A stretch of DNA of 64,000 nt from Acidiphilium sp. C61 (lineage in GTDB: Bacteria; Pseudomonadota; Alphaproteobacteria; Acetobacterales; Acetobacteraceae): contig NZ_CACTIA010000005.1 of the NCBI RefSeq assembly GCF_902712915.1, positions 2,323,501-2,387,500 on the forward strand, in the 5' to 3' direction. Under the pieces are notes generated by a model. That model was not told the origin of the DNA. It made no database searches and worked only from the letters and a program-made list of their open reading frames with translations. Positions 8,621 to 17,175 of this stretch are shown piece by piece; within the stretch, counting starts at the first letter, position 1, and every line of letters begins with the position of its first letter. Both the position numbers and the translations under genes were made by a program.

Positions 8621-9642
8621 GGATCGCCCAGCTGATGGCCGGAGCCGCGAATGGCGGCGCCGAACTCTTTTTCGAGCGGATGACGCTGGCGCTGCACGAG
8701 GCCGGCGCGGCGGTGCTGCCGGTGATCCGCCCCGATCCGGCGCGGATGAACCTGCTGCGCGCGGCAGGGCTCGACCCGGTCGGGCTGCGCTATGGCGGGC
8801 CGCTCGATTGTCTCACCCGCCCGCGTGCGGGGGCGGCGCTGCGCGGCTTCGGCGCCGAGGTGGCGATGGCCTGGATGAGCCGCGCCGCCTTTCACGCGCC
8901 GCGCGGCGACTGGGCGCTGGTCGGCCGGCTCGGCGGCTACTATCCGCTGAAATATTTCCGCCGCTGCGATCATCTGGTCGGCAATACGCGCGATATCGTG
9001 CGCTGGATCGGCGCGCAGGGCTGGCCGCGCGAGCGCATCGCCTACCTGCCCAATTTCGTGGCCGATTTTGCTGCCGAGACGCCGGCCGCGCGCGAGGGGC
9101 TCGGCGTGCCGGCGGGGGCACCGCTGGTTCTTGCCCTCGGCCGGCTGCACGAGGTCAAGGGATTTGACGATCTGATCCGCGCGATCGAGCCGGTCCCCGG
9201 CGCGCATCTGGTGATCGCCGGCGAGGGGCCGGAACGCGCCGCGCTGGAGGCGCTGGTCGCCGCGCGCGGGCTTGGCGGGCGGGTCCATCTCGCCGGCTGG
9301 CGGCGCGATGTCGGCGCGCTGCTGCGGGCGGCCGACCTGTTCGTCTCGTCCTCGCGCCACGAGCCGCTGGGCAACATGGTGCTGGAGGCGTTCTCCGCCG
9401 CGACGCCGGTGGTGGCGGTTGCCGCCGAGGGGCCGCGCGAAATCATCCGCGACGGGGTGGATGGTGTGCTGGTGCCGCTCGGCGACACGCAATCCCTGTC
9501 CGCCGCGATATCTGCCCAGCTCGCCGATCCGGCCCGCCGCGCCGATCTCGCCGCCGCCGGACGGGCGCGGTTCGAGGCGGAGTTCGCCGCCCCGGTCGTG
9601 ATGGAAACCTGGCGTGGCTATCTCTCCGGAGTGCGGCGCTGA
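8617..9642 (+). CDS. GT4 family glycosyltransferase
   Basis: The protein has 341 residues and a GT-B fold. The N-terminal domain starts RIAQLMAGAANGGAELFFERM. The C-terminal donor domain has LVLALGRLHEVKGFDDLIRA, VIAGEGPER (199-207) and the retaining-enzyme EX7E motif with E249 and E257 inside HEPLGNMVLEAF. It should transfer a nucleotide-activated sugar to a surface glycan. The start ATG lies in the ATGA overlap with the GT9 gene, and its TGA shares a base with the asnB ATG (TGATG). The sugar and linkage cannot be deduced. Confidence 0.87.
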   Translation: MRIAQLMAGAANGGAELFFERMTLALHEAGAAVLPVIRPDPARMNLLRAAGLDPVGLRYGGPLDCLTRPRAGAALRGFGAEVAMAWMSRAAFHAPRGDWALVGRLGGYYPLKYFRRCDHLVGNTRDIVRWIGAQGWPRERIAYLPNFVADFAAETPAAREGLGVPAGAPLVLALGRLHEVKGFDDLIRAIEPVPGAHLVIAGEGPERAALEALVAARGLGGRVHLAGWRRDVGALLRAADLFVSSSRHEPLGNMVLEAFSAATPVVAVAAEGPREIIRDGVDGVLVPLGDTQSLSAAISAQLADPARRADLAAAGRARFEAEFAAPVVMETWRGYLSGVRR

Positions 9643-11387
9643 TGTGCGGCATTGCGGGACTCGCGCTGAAGCCGGGGGCGCGGATCGCTCCGGAAACCCT
9701 CGCGGCACTCGCCCGCGCGCTGGCCCATCGCGGGCCGGATGGCGCGGGCACCCATGTCAGCGAGCGGGCGGCGCTGGTGCATACCCGTCTCGCCATCGTC
9801 GATCTCGCGACCGGCGACCAGCCGCTGTTCGGCGCCGGTGCCGCGCTGATCGGCAATGGCGAGATCTACAACAACCGCGAATTGCGCGCCGCCCTGCCGC
9901 AGATTCCCTTCCGCACCGGCAGCGATTGCGAGCCGCCGCTGCATCTCGCCCGCGCCGAGGCGGATTTCCTGCCGCTGCTGCGCGGGATGTATGCGCTCGC
10001 GATCGATGATTCCGAGCGCGGCGTGGTGATGCTGGCGCGCGATCCGTTCGGCATCAAGCCGCTCTATCGCTGCGCCGCCGAGCCGGGCACCGCCTTCGCC
10101 TCCGAGCCGCAGGCGCTGCTCGCGGCCGGGCTCGCGACGCGGCGGATCGACACCGCGCGCCTCGTCGAGCTGCTGCAACTGCAATTCACCACCGGCAACG
10201 CGACCGTTTTTTCCGGGATCGAGCGGGTGCCGCCCGGCGCGCTGCTCACCCTGCGCGATGGCGCCGAGGCGGAACTGCTTGGCCATAAGCCGATCGAGCC
10301 GGGCGAGGCGCCGCGCGACGAGGATGCGGCCCTCGTCGCGCTCGATGCCGTGCTGGCGCAATCGGTCGAGCTGCACCAGCGCAGCGACGTGCCCTATGGC
10401 ATGTTCCTCTCGGGCGGGATCGACAGTGCCGCGATCCTCGCCCTGATGGCGCGGCTGAACGAGACGCCGGTGCTTGCCTTCACCGCAGGCTTCGACCGCG
10501 ACACGGTGGCCGACGAGCGCGACGATGCCGAGGCGACCGCCCGCGCCGTCGGCGCCCGGCACGAGCGGATCGAGATCACCGAGGCGATGACCTGGCGGCA
10601 CCTGCCCGCGATCGTCGCCGCGATGGACGATCCGGCCGCCGATTACGCAATCATCCCCACCTGGTTCCTCGCCCGCCATGCGCGCGGGAGCGTCAAGGTC
10701 GTGCTGTCCGGCGAGGGCGGGGACGAGATGTTCGCCGGCTACGGCCGCTACCGCGCGGCGGCGCGGCCCTGGCCCTTCGCCCGGCCGATGCGCGCCCGCG
10801 GTGCGTTCGACGGGCTCGACCTGCTGCGCGATCGCGGCGAGGGCTGGCGCGACGGCCTGAAGCGGGCGCGGCAGGCGGCGGAGGGCAGCTTCCTCGCCCG
10901 CGCCCAGCGCGAGGATGTGGCGACCTGGCTGCCCGACGATCTGCTGCTCAAGCTCGACCGTTGCCTGATGGCCCATGGCGTGGAGGGCCGCACGCCCTTC
11001 CTCGACCGCGAGGTGGCGCGTTTCGCCTTCGCCCTGCCGGACCGGCTGCGGGCGCGCCGGGGGCTTGGCAAATATCTGCTGCGCAAATGGCTGGAGGCGA
11101 ACCTGCCGGCGGCGCGTCCCTTCGCCCGCAAGCAGGGGTTCGATGTGCCGGTCGCCGCCTGGATCGCCGGGCAGGGCCAGCGCCTCGGCGAGCTGGTCGC
11201 GCGCGCGCCGGTCATTGCCGAGGTTGCGGATCCGGCGCGGGTGCGCGACCTGTTCGGCCGCGCGGCCGACCGCCGGGCCGGCGTGGCATGCTGGCGGCTG
11301 CTGTTCCTCGCCTTGTGGCATCATCGTCACGGGCTGGGCGGCGCCGTCGATGGCGATGTGTTCGAAATACTGGGAGAACGGGCATGA
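9642..11387 (+). CDS. asnB: Asparagine synthetase (glutamine-hydrolysing)
   Basis: The protein has 581 residues. The N-terminal Ntn glutaminase domain begins MCGIAG with nucleophile C2, and carries HRGPDG at 29-34 and RLAIVDL. The C-terminal synthetase domain has the PP-loop SGGIDS at about 257-262, LSGEGGDEMFAGYGRY, and the GVEGRTPFLDREV region. It makes asparagine from aspartate, ATP and glutamine. Placement between glycosyltransferases is typical of the asnB paralogues in polysaccharide clusters, which may amidate a sugar or peptide precursor instead. It overlaps both neighbours (TGATG upstream, ATGA downstream). Confidence 0.88.
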   Translation: MCGIAGLALKPGARIAPETLAALARALAHRGPDGAGTHVSERAALVHTRLAIVDLATGDQPLFGAGAALIGNGEIYNNRELRAALPQIPFRTGSDCEPPLHLARAEADFLPLLRGMYALAIDDSERGVVMLARDPFGIKPLYRCAAEPGTAFASEPQALLAAGLATRRIDTARLVELLQLQFTTGNATVFSGIERVPPGALLTLRDGAEAELLGHKPIEPGEAPRDEDAALVALDAVLAQSVELHQRSDVPYGMFLSGGIDSAAILALMARLNETPVLAFTAGFDRDTVADERDDAEATARAVGARHERIEITEAMTWRHLPAIVAAMDDPAADYAIIPTWFLARHARGSVKVVLSGEGGDEMFAGYGRYRAAARPWPFARPMRARGAFDGLDLLRDRGEGWRDGLKRARQAAEGSFLARAQREDVATWLPDDLLLKLDRCLMAHGVEGRTPFLDREVARFAFALPDRLRARRGLGKYLLRKWLEANLPAARPFARKQGFDVPVAAWIAGQGQRLGELVARAPVIAEVADPARVRDLFGRAADRRAGVACWRLLFLALWHHRHGLGGAVDGDVFEILGERA

Positions 11388-12712
11388 CCGAGCGCTACGA
11401 CCTGATCATCGAGAACGGCACCCTGATCCTGCCCTGGGGCGAGGCAACGGGGCGGATCGGCGTGCGGGATGGCCGGATCGCCACCCTCGCCGCGACCGGG
11501 GATGCGGCCGAGACGATCGATGCGCGCGGCCTGCACGTGCTACCGGGGCTGATCGACCCGCATGTGCATTTCCGCGATTCCGGGAGCGGCGAGCTGCCGG
11601 CGGTCGAGACGATGGAAACCGGCACGCGCGGCGCCGTGCTCGGCGGCATCACCGCGATCTTCGACATGCCGAACACCGGCACACCGGCCACCGGACAGGC
11701 GGCGCTGGCGGCGAAACGGGACTCGCTCGCCGGGCGGGCGTGGTGCGATGTCGGCCTCTATGTCGGCGCGACGAAGGACAATATCGGCGACCTCGCCGCC
11801 CTTGAGGCCGAGCCGGGCATCTGCGCGATCAAGGTGTTCGCCGGTTCCTCGACCGGCAACCTGCTGGTCGAGGACGATGCCTCGATCGAGCGCGTGATGC
11901 GCGCCGGACGGCGGCGGATCGCCTTCCACTCCGAGGATGAATTCCGCCTGCAGGCGCGGCGCGGCGAATTTTCCACCGGCATGGCCTATGCCAACCACGC
12001 GGTCTGGCGCGATCCGGAATGCGCGGCGCTGGGGACGCGGCGGATCATGGCGCTGGCCCGCCGCACCTTCCGCCCGGCGCATATCCTGCATGTCTCGACC
12101 GAGGAGGAATTCGCCTATCTGCGCGATTTCCGCGACATCGCCAGCGTCGAGGTGCTGGTCAATCACCTGACCCAGATGGCGCCCGACGCCTATGACCGGC
12201 TCGGCGCCTATGCGGTGATGAACCCGCCGATCCGCGATCGGCGCCATGTCGAGGCGGCGTGGCGCGCGGTGGCGGATGGGCTGGTGGACACGATCGGGTC
12301 CGATCACGCGCCGCATCCGCGTGCCGCGAAGGAGCGCCCCTGGCCCGAAACCGCGGCCGGGCTGACCGGGGTGCAGACGCTGGTGCCGGTGATGCTCGAC
12401 CAGGTGGCGCAGGGACGGCTGACGCTCACCCGGCTGGTCGATCTGATGGCGGCGGGGCCGGCGCGGATCTATGGCGCGGTCGGCAAGGGGCGGATCGCCG
12501 CGGGCTATGACGCCGATTTCACCCTGGTCGACCTGCGCCGCCAGCAGCGCATCGAGGCGGGCTGGCTCGCCAGCCCTTGCGGCTGGTCGCCGTTCGAGGG
12601 CGAGCGCGTCACCGGCTGGCCGGTGATGACGATCATCCGCGGTCAGGTAGCGATGCGCGACGGCGCGGTGACGGGGTCGCCCGCGGGGCGGATCGTCGCC
12701 TTCCGCTCCTGA
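11384..12712 (+). CDS. pyrC: Dihydroorotase-family amidohydrolase
   Basis: The protein has 442 residues with an amidohydrolase TIM barrel. Metal ligands visible are DPHVHF (H60, H62), the carboxylated lysine K150 in AIKVFAGSSTGN, H182, the histidine in AHILHVSTEEE and the aspartate of TIGSDHAPH. The KVFAGSSTGNLL stretch is characteristic of class I dihydroorotases, which close N-carbamoyl-aspartate to dihydroorotate in pyrimidine synthesis; allantoinase is a less likely alternative. A Shine-Dalgarno-like GGGAG lies just upstream and the start overlaps asnB by ATGA, so it is co-translated with the glycan genes. The symbol is by family resemblance. Confidence 0.8.
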   Translation: MTERYDLIIENGTLILPWGEATGRIGVRDGRIATLAATGDAAETIDARGLHVLPGLIDPHVHFRDSGSGELPAVETMETGTRGAVLGGITAIFDMPNTGTPATGQAALAAKRDSLAGRAWCDVGLYVGATKDNIGDLAALEAEPGICAIKVFAGSSTGNLLVEDDASIERVMRAGRRRIAFHSEDEFRLQARRGEFSTGMAYANHAVWRDPECAALGTRRIMALARRTFRPAHILHVSTEEEFAYLRDFRDIASVEVLVNHLTQMAPDAYDRLGAYAVMNPPIRDRRHVEAAWRAVADGLVDTIGSDHAPHPRAAKERPWPETAAGLTGVQTLVPVMLDQVAQGRLTLTRLVDLMAAGPARIYGAVGKGRIAAGYDADFTLVDLRRQQRIEAGWLASPCGWSPFEGERVTGWPVMTIIRGQVAMRDGAVTGSPAGRIVAFRS

Positions 12713-12730
12713 CCCGCACGGCCCGGGTCA
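12710..12730 (+). terminator. Hairpin at the end of the glycan/pyrC operon
   Basis: A perfect 7-bp stem TGACCCG / CGGGTCA with a 7-nt loop starts on the stop codon of the dihydroorotase gene. No T-run follows, so it is at best a weak or Rho-assisted terminator. Confidence 0.3.
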
Positions 12731-12948
12731 GCGGATGCTGGCCGTCGCGATATCAAGGGGTTGGTTTCTGGCGTCGGGTGTCCAAATCCATGCTGGCCCT
12801 CGGGTCGAAAAACCTGTATAAAGAAATTACGGCGCTTTTCGGTTCTGGTTGCTGCGTGCGTTTCGGCGTTACCGCCTTCGACACCTCCCCAAGTTGAAGA
12901 GTTAGCTGGCCCGCATATCGCGGGCTGCCGTTTGTTTGGAGAGTCGCG
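12731..12948 (+). promoter_or_regulatory. Long 5' leader of the cold-shock gene
   Basis: These 218 bp hold no gene and probably contain the promoter and an extended cspA-type 5' untranslated region. A TATAAA -10-like box lies near 12814. A stem-loop with arms GCCCGC (12909-12914) and GCGGGC (12920-12925) sits just before the ribosome site GGAGAG (12938-12943). Cold-shock mRNAs commonly use structured leaders as thermosensors; that role here is inferred from position only. Confidence 0.5.
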
Positions 12949-13155
12949 ATGTCGACAGGTACTGTTAAGTGGTTCAACGCAACCAAGGGCTATGGCTTCA
13001 TCCAGCCGGATGACGGGTCGAAGGACGTGTTCGTGCATATTTCCGCCGTCGAGCGTGCCGGCCTTGGCCGGATCGACGAGGGTCAGCGCCTTGAGTTCGA
13101 AGTCCGCAAGGGCCGCGAAGGCAAGATGTCCGCCGAGAACCTGAAGGCGGCCTGA
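12949..13155 (+). CDS. cspA: CspA-family cold-shock protein
   Basis: The protein has 68 residues and is a single cold-shock domain. RNP1 is present as KGYGFI (13-18) and RNP2 as VFVHIS, preceded by TGTVKWFN. It binds single-stranded RNA/DNA and acts as an RNA chaperone in the cytoplasm. The length and lack of extra domains are standard for the family. It is a monocistronic unit: a good Shine-Dalgarno (GGAGAG) five bases before ATG and a strong intrinsic terminator 16 bp after the stop. Which csp paralogue it is cannot be decided. Confidence 0.95.
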   Translation: MSTGTVKWFNATKGYGFIQPDDGSKDVFVHISAVERAGLGRIDEGQRLEFEVRKGREGKMSAENLKAA

Positions 13156-13170
13156 ACCCGCCTGTCTCGG

Positions 13171-13200
13171 AAAAGGCGCCGTGCGAACGGCGCCTTTTTT
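13171..13200 (+). terminator. Intrinsic terminator of the cold-shock gene
   Basis: A 12-bp perfect stem (13171-13182 with 13187-13198, core GGCGCCGT/ACGGCGCC) closes a GCGA tetraloop and ends in six T's. The A's on the left arm make it usable in both directions, so it may also stop transcripts arriving from the opposite-strand DUF2807 gene. Confidence 0.93.
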
Positions 13201-13244
13201 GTTGCCCGTGTTTTTTTGTTACCCGTGTTTCTTGTCGCCGTCTC

Positions 13245-13886
13245 TCAGCGCTGGGTGATGACACCATAGGCGAGCGACTTGAAGGTATGCGCCTGCGGGT
13301 GGCCGAGAACCACGACCCGCCCTTCGCCATACATCGTCACATCGGCGTTCTTGCTGGCATAGACGACCAGGTTGGCCTGGCCCCGCGCCGCGATGCGCGC
13401 CCCGGCGGCGTGCAGCCGGCTTGCATCGATCGAGGCGACCCCGCGCGATACCATGCTGAACCGCCCGACCTGCCCCGACAGGGTGGCGGCCGCAGCGCCA
13501 TCGTTGGTGAAGTCGAACCGGCGTCCCGAAAGCCCCTGCAGATCCGCGCGGACGAACCCTTTCGTGGTCAGCCCGGCCAGCGAGGGTGCGGTGATCGTCA
13601 CCCGCACGGTCTCCTTCTGCGGCAGGTCCAGCGCGGCTGGACGGTCGATCACCAGCACGCCGCGCTGCACGCTCACGGCGAGGTTCTCGACCAGATAGGG
13701 ATCGCCCGCGAGCCGCACCGATTGCGCGGCGCCGGCGGTGAAGTCGAGCCAGAACCGGCCGTGCAGGGCGATCGCGTCGAACCGGCCGACATGTTCGACG
13801 ATCGTCCGCGGTGCCGCGATGGCGGTCCCGGCGGTGGCGATCGACAGCGCCGCGATGCAGGCGGCCGGAACGTTCCATCCTCTCAT
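13245..13886 (-). CDS. Secreted DUF2807 (head GIN domain) protein
   Basis: The protein has 213 residues with an N-terminal signal peptide (to about residue 24, AIA-AP). The mature part is a beta-rich DUF2807-type domain: VGRFDAIALHGRFWLDFTAG, the turn-rich TNDGAAAATLSGQVGRF, and the terminal MYGEGRVVVLG. Members are periplasmic or surface beta-helical proteins of unknown function. It lies 71 bp downstream of dinB on the same strand and is the last gene of that minus-strand run. No catalytic motif is evident. Confidence 0.75.
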   Translation of the reverse strand: MRGWNVPAACIAALSIATAGTAIAAPRTIVEHVGRFDAIALHGRFWLDFTAGAAQSVRLAGDPYLVENLAVSVQRGVLVIDRPAALDLPQKETVRVTITAPSLAGLTTKGFVRADLQGLSGRRFDFTNDGAAAATLSGQVGRFSMVSRGVASIDASRLHAAGARIAARGQANLVVYASKNADVTMYGEGRVVVLGHPQAHTFKSLAYGVITQR

Positions 13887-13957
13887 CGGCGATCCTCCTG
13901 TGGCCAGCCTATAGGCTTCGCACAGAAGCGGGCAAGCGCTGCGTGTGCCTGTCGTGC

Positions 13958-15193
13958 CTATCCGCCGCGGCGGATGATGCCGGTGCCGAATTTCGCCCGC
14001 AACCGCTCGACGGCGTCCTCGCGGGCGGCGCGGCGCGGCGTTTCCCGGTCGACCAGATCGCCGCGATCGGCCTCCGCGGCGGCGGCGAGCCGGGCCGCGC
14101 CGATCCCGATCAGCCGGTAGCGCGGTCCGGCGGCACGCATCAGCACCGGCTTCGCCGCCTCGAAGATCGTCTCGGCCAGCTGCGTGGGGGCGGTCAGCCG
14201 CACCGCATGGGTATGCGTCTCGAACCGGGCGGTCTTAAGCTTGAGCACGAGCCCGGCAGCGGCGAAGCCTTCGGCGCGCAGCCGCCGGGCAAGTTTCTCG
14301 CAGAGCGGAAACAGGGCGCGGGCGAGGGCGGCCGCATCGTCGATATCCGCGGCGAAGGTCGTCTCCGCACTGATCGATTTCGTTGCCCGCGCGGGGTCGA
14401 TCGGCCGGGGATCGATGCCGCGGGCGCGCGCGGTCAGCATCGGCCCGTCCTCGCCGAGCCGGGTGCGGGCTGCGCGGTCATCCAGGGCGGCGAGCTGGCC
14501 GACGCGGGTGATCCCCATGCCAGCCAGTTTCCGCGCCAGCGCCGGGCCCACGCCGGGCAGAATGCCGACCGGCTCCGGCGCCAGCACCGCGGCGGCCTCC
14601 GCACCCAGCACGGCGAAGCCGCGCGGCTTGTCCCGCTCGGCGGCGAGTTTCGCCAGCAGCCGGTTCGGCGCCAGGCCGATCGACACCGTCACGCCGATCT
14701 CCGCCTCGACCTGCCGGGCGAAGCGGCTGAGAACGACGGCAGGCGGCGCCTTGTGCAATGCCGCCGTGCCGGAGAGATCGAGCGCCGCCTCGTCGATCGA
14801 GAGTGGCTGCACCAGCGGCGTCAGCGTGGACATCAGCGCGCGGATCTCGGCTGCCGCCGCCGCGTATTTCCGCATCTCCGGCGCGATCACCACCGCGTCC
14901 GGGCAGAGTTTCCTCGCCTTGAACATCGGCATCGCCGAGCGCACGCCCGAGAGGCGGGCGATGTAGCAGCAGGCCGCCACCACGCCGCGCGCCCCGCCGC
15001 CGACGATCACCGGCCGGTCGGCGAGCTCCGGCCGGTCGCGCTTCTCCACGCTCGCATAGAAGGCGTCGCAGTCGATATGGGCGATGGCGAGGGTCGCGAT
15101 CTCGTCATGCGCGACGAGGCGCCGCCCCTCGCAATGCGGGCAGGCGCCGGCGGCCTCGGAAATCGTATCGCAGTCGCGGCACAGGATCGGCAT
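13958..15193 (-). CDS. dinB: DNA polymerase IV (Y family) with N-terminal zinc-ribbon-like motif
   Basis: The protein has 411 residues. The Y-family catalytic core has AHIDCDAFYASVE with metal ligand D41, and PLSIDEAALDL with D134 and E135, followed by the thumb helix-hairpin-helix (GILPGVGPALARKLAGMGI) and little-finger domain. An extra N-terminus carries CxxC (C5, C8) and CxxC (C18, C21), a likely zinc site seen in many alphaproteobacterial DinB proteins. It carries out error-prone translesion synthesis. The C-terminus shows no obvious QLxLF beta-clamp motif. No LexA-type operator is evident in the 51 bp before the start. Confidence 0.92.
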   Translation of the reverse strand: MPILCRDCDTISEAAGACPHCEGRRLVAHDEIATLAIAHIDCDAFYASVEKRDRPELADRPVIVGGGARGVVAACCYIARLSGVRSAMPMFKARKLCPDAVVIAPEMRKYAAAAAEIRALMSTLTPLVQPLSIDEAALDLSGTAALHKAPPAVVLSRFARQVEAEIGVTVSIGLAPNRLLAKLAAERDKPRGFAVLGAEAAAVLAPEPVGILPGVGPALARKLAGMGITRVGQLAALDDRAARTRLGEDGPMLTARARGIDPRPIDPARATKSISAETTFAADIDDAAALARALFPLCEKLARRLRAEGFAAAGLVLKLKTARFETHTHAVRLTAPTQLAETIFEAAKPVLMRAAGPRYRLIGIGAARLAAAAEADRGDLVDRETPRRAAREDAVERLRAKFGTGIIRRGG

Positions 15194-15244
15194 GGCCAGC
15201 GCAGGAAACGCCTTATCGGCGCCGGGCGGAAGCGAAAAATCGCG

Positions 15245-16171
15245 TCAGATCGAGCGGACCATATGCACGAGCCCGGACCATTGCTGGGCGACCCATCCGC
15301 CGCTCGCCATCGCCTCGGGCGCTTCGGGGTCGCCGGTCGGCGCGAAATCCTTCGAGAAATCGGCGGTGCCGAACAGCATGTCCCAGAACGGGAACACCGC
15401 GCCGTAATTGATCGAGCGTTCGCCGGCGGCGAGAATGCCGTGATGCGCGCGGTGAAACCGCGGCGAGACCAGCAGCCGCTCGCCAATCCGGCCGAAGGAG
15501 AGGCGGATATTGGCGTGGCTGAAACTCTCGACGAATCGCAGGATCAGCACCAGCAGCGGGAATTGCAGCGGCGGAATCCCGACCAGCAGCCCCACCGCCA
15601 TGAACCAGAGGAAGCCGATCACCTCGTCGAGCACATGGTTGCGGTCGTCGGACCAGAAGGTCATCTGCCGCTGGGCGTGATGCACCGCGTGCAGCGCATA
15701 CCAGAGGCGGAAGCGATGCGAGAGACGGTGCCGCCAGTAATCGGCGAAGTCGAGGATCAGCGCATAGACCGCGAAGGTGATCACCGGATGGCCGAACAGC
15801 GGCGGGAAGATCGTCTCCAGCATCGGCGGCACATAGCCGTGATCGGCGAGAAACCCATCGAGCCGCACCTGCGCCGCGTAGAACAGCACGAAGGTCATCA
15901 CCGGCAGCACGCCGACGCGGGCAAGAAACGTGTAGAACACGTCGACCAGCACCGCCCGCCGGCTGTCCCACCGCTCGATCGGCATCGCCCGCTCCAGCGG
16001 CACGCAGACCGCATAGGCCAGCAGCATCTGCGTCACGCCATAGATCGCGACCAGGGTCCAGCCGAAGGAGAGTTCGCTCCACTGCATCAGCCCGAACCGG
16101 TAGAGCAGCGGCAGCACCGCCACCTGCTCCACCCAGCCGGCAAGATCGTTGAACGGATGGGCCGGCAGCAT
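15245..16171 (-). CDS. Sterol desaturase / fatty acid hydroxylase family membrane enzyme
   Basis: The protein has 308 residues, is strongly hydrophobic, and has at least four membrane segments. The three di-iron histidine boxes are complete: HRLSH (148-152), HAVHH (161-165) and HRAHH (240-244). Family enzymes hydroxylate or desaturate lipids with O2. The substrate could be a fatty acid, ornithine lipid or polycyclic lipid; hopanoids are possible in this organism but unsupported. Its ATG is 2 bp after the beta-propeller stop, so the two are cotranscribed. Confidence 0.85.
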   Translation of the reverse strand: MLPAHPFNDLAGWVEQVAVLPLLYRFGLMQWSELSFGWTLVAIYGVTQMLLAYAVCVPLERAMPIERWDSRRAVLVDVFYTFLARVGVLPVMTFVLFYAAQVRLDGFLADHGYVPPMLETIFPPLFGHPVITFAVYALILDFADYWRHRLSHRFRLWYALHAVHHAQRQMTFWSDDRNHVLDEVIGFLWFMAVGLLVGIPPLQFPLLVLILRFVESFSHANIRLSFGRIGERLLVSPRFHRAHHGILAAGERSINYGAVFPFWDMLFGTADFSKDFAPTGDPEAPEAMASGGWVAQQWSGLVHMVRSI

Positions 16172-16173
16172 GC

Positions 16174-17175
16174 TCAGGCCAGGCGCATCGCCGTGCGGGC
16201 GGCGGTGTCGGTCAGCAGGGTCGAGAGATAAATCCCGTGCGGCGAGCGGCCGACCGTGATGTGGTCAACAGCACCGCTCGCCGGCTCCAGCACGGCGACG
16301 CGGGAGGCGAAGCGCAGCGCGATCCACAGCCGCCCGTCCGGTGCGAAACAGAGATCGTCCGGCCCGCCCGGCATCGGAATCCGCCGCTTGAAGCCGAGGT
16401 TCTTCGCGTCCAGCACGGTGAGCGAACCGGCGACGCGGTTGGTGACGTAGAACTCGCTGCGGTCCGGCGTGAGGAAGATGTTGTGCGCGCCCTTGTCGGT
16501 CAGCACGGTGCGCATCACCCCGCCAGTCGCCGGATCGACCACGGCGACATGATCGCTGCCCATGATGGCAACCAGGACCACGCCGTCATGCCACATCACC
16601 CCGGCGGGCGTCTTGCCGACCGGCGCCGTCCAGCGGACGCGCATGGTGGCGAGGTCGATCGCGACCAGCGTGCCGGAATCCTGCATCGAGACGAAGACGG
16701 TGCGCGAATCCGGCGTGTAGCTGAGATGGCTCGGCATCGAGCCGGCGCGGAAGCGGTGGGCGAGGGTCAGCGTGTCGGCATGGTAGATGTCGACATGGTT
16801 GAGCCGCAGGCAGTTCACGGTGAGGAACTTGCCGTCCGGGCTGAACCAGAGCTGGTAGGGATCGGGGATCAGCTTGTGGCCGCGTTCGCGCCCGGTGGCG
16901 GGATCGAAGAAGAACACCGCATTGCCCGCGGCATCGGCGATCATCAGCGTCTTGCGGTCCGGCGTCAGCGTCCAGTGGCCGGGCTCGCGCAGCGTCGGCT
17001 CGGTATGGATCACCTTGCGCGTTGTCATGTCGATGATCGAAACGCGCGAGCCGCCCGAATCGAGCACGATGCAGATCGGCGGCGTCGGGCCGGCGGCGTG
17101 GGCGAGGGAGGGTGCCAGGCCGAGAAACGCCGGCGCGGCCAGCAGCGCGCGGCGGGAAAGCGGGAGCATGGTCAT
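16174..17175 (-). CDS. Periplasmic YVTN/NHL-type beta-propeller protein
   Basis: The protein has 333 residues. An N-terminal segment with a twin arginine-like SRRALLAAPAFLGLAPSLA and an AHA cleavage site marks export. About six to seven repeated blades follow (LTPDRKTLMIADAAGNAV, FSPDGKFLTVNCLRLNHVDI, YTPDSRTVFVSMQDSGTL and others), giving a 7-bladed propeller similar to YncE-type proteins. It probably binds a ligand or partner rather than catalysing. ATG 17175 is chosen because it overlaps the upstream ligase stop (ATGA). The function is unknown. Confidence 0.8.
   Translation of the reverse strand: MTMLPLSRRALLAAPAFLGLAPSLAHAAGPTPPICIVLDSGGSRVSIIDMTTRKVIHTEPTLREPGHWTLTPDRKTLMIADAAGNAVFFFDPATGRERGHKLIPDPYQLWFSPDGKFLTVNCLRLNHVDIYHADTLTLAHRFRAGSMPSHLSYTPDSRTVFVSMQDSGTLVAIDLATMRVRWTAPVGKTPAGVMWHDGVVLVAIMGSDHVAVVDPATGGVMRTVLTDKGAHNIFLTPDRSEFYVTNRVAGSLTVLDAKNLGFKRRIPMPGGPDDLCFAPDGRLWIALRFASRVAVLEPASGAVDHITVGRSPHGIYLSTLLTDTAARTAMRLA

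Noticed and set aside
13201..13230. Tandem near-repeat GTTGCCCGTGTTT / GTTACCCGTGTTT after the cold-shock terminator
   Set aside because: A 17-bp spaced duplication of low complexity with no further copies nearby; probably a local slippage event, not a functional array.
13811..16231. 806-residue plus-strand open frame
   Set aside because: It is antisense to dinB and the di-iron hydroxylase, whose catalytic motifs are intact. The predicted protein is His/Arg/Glu-rich with no fold signature.
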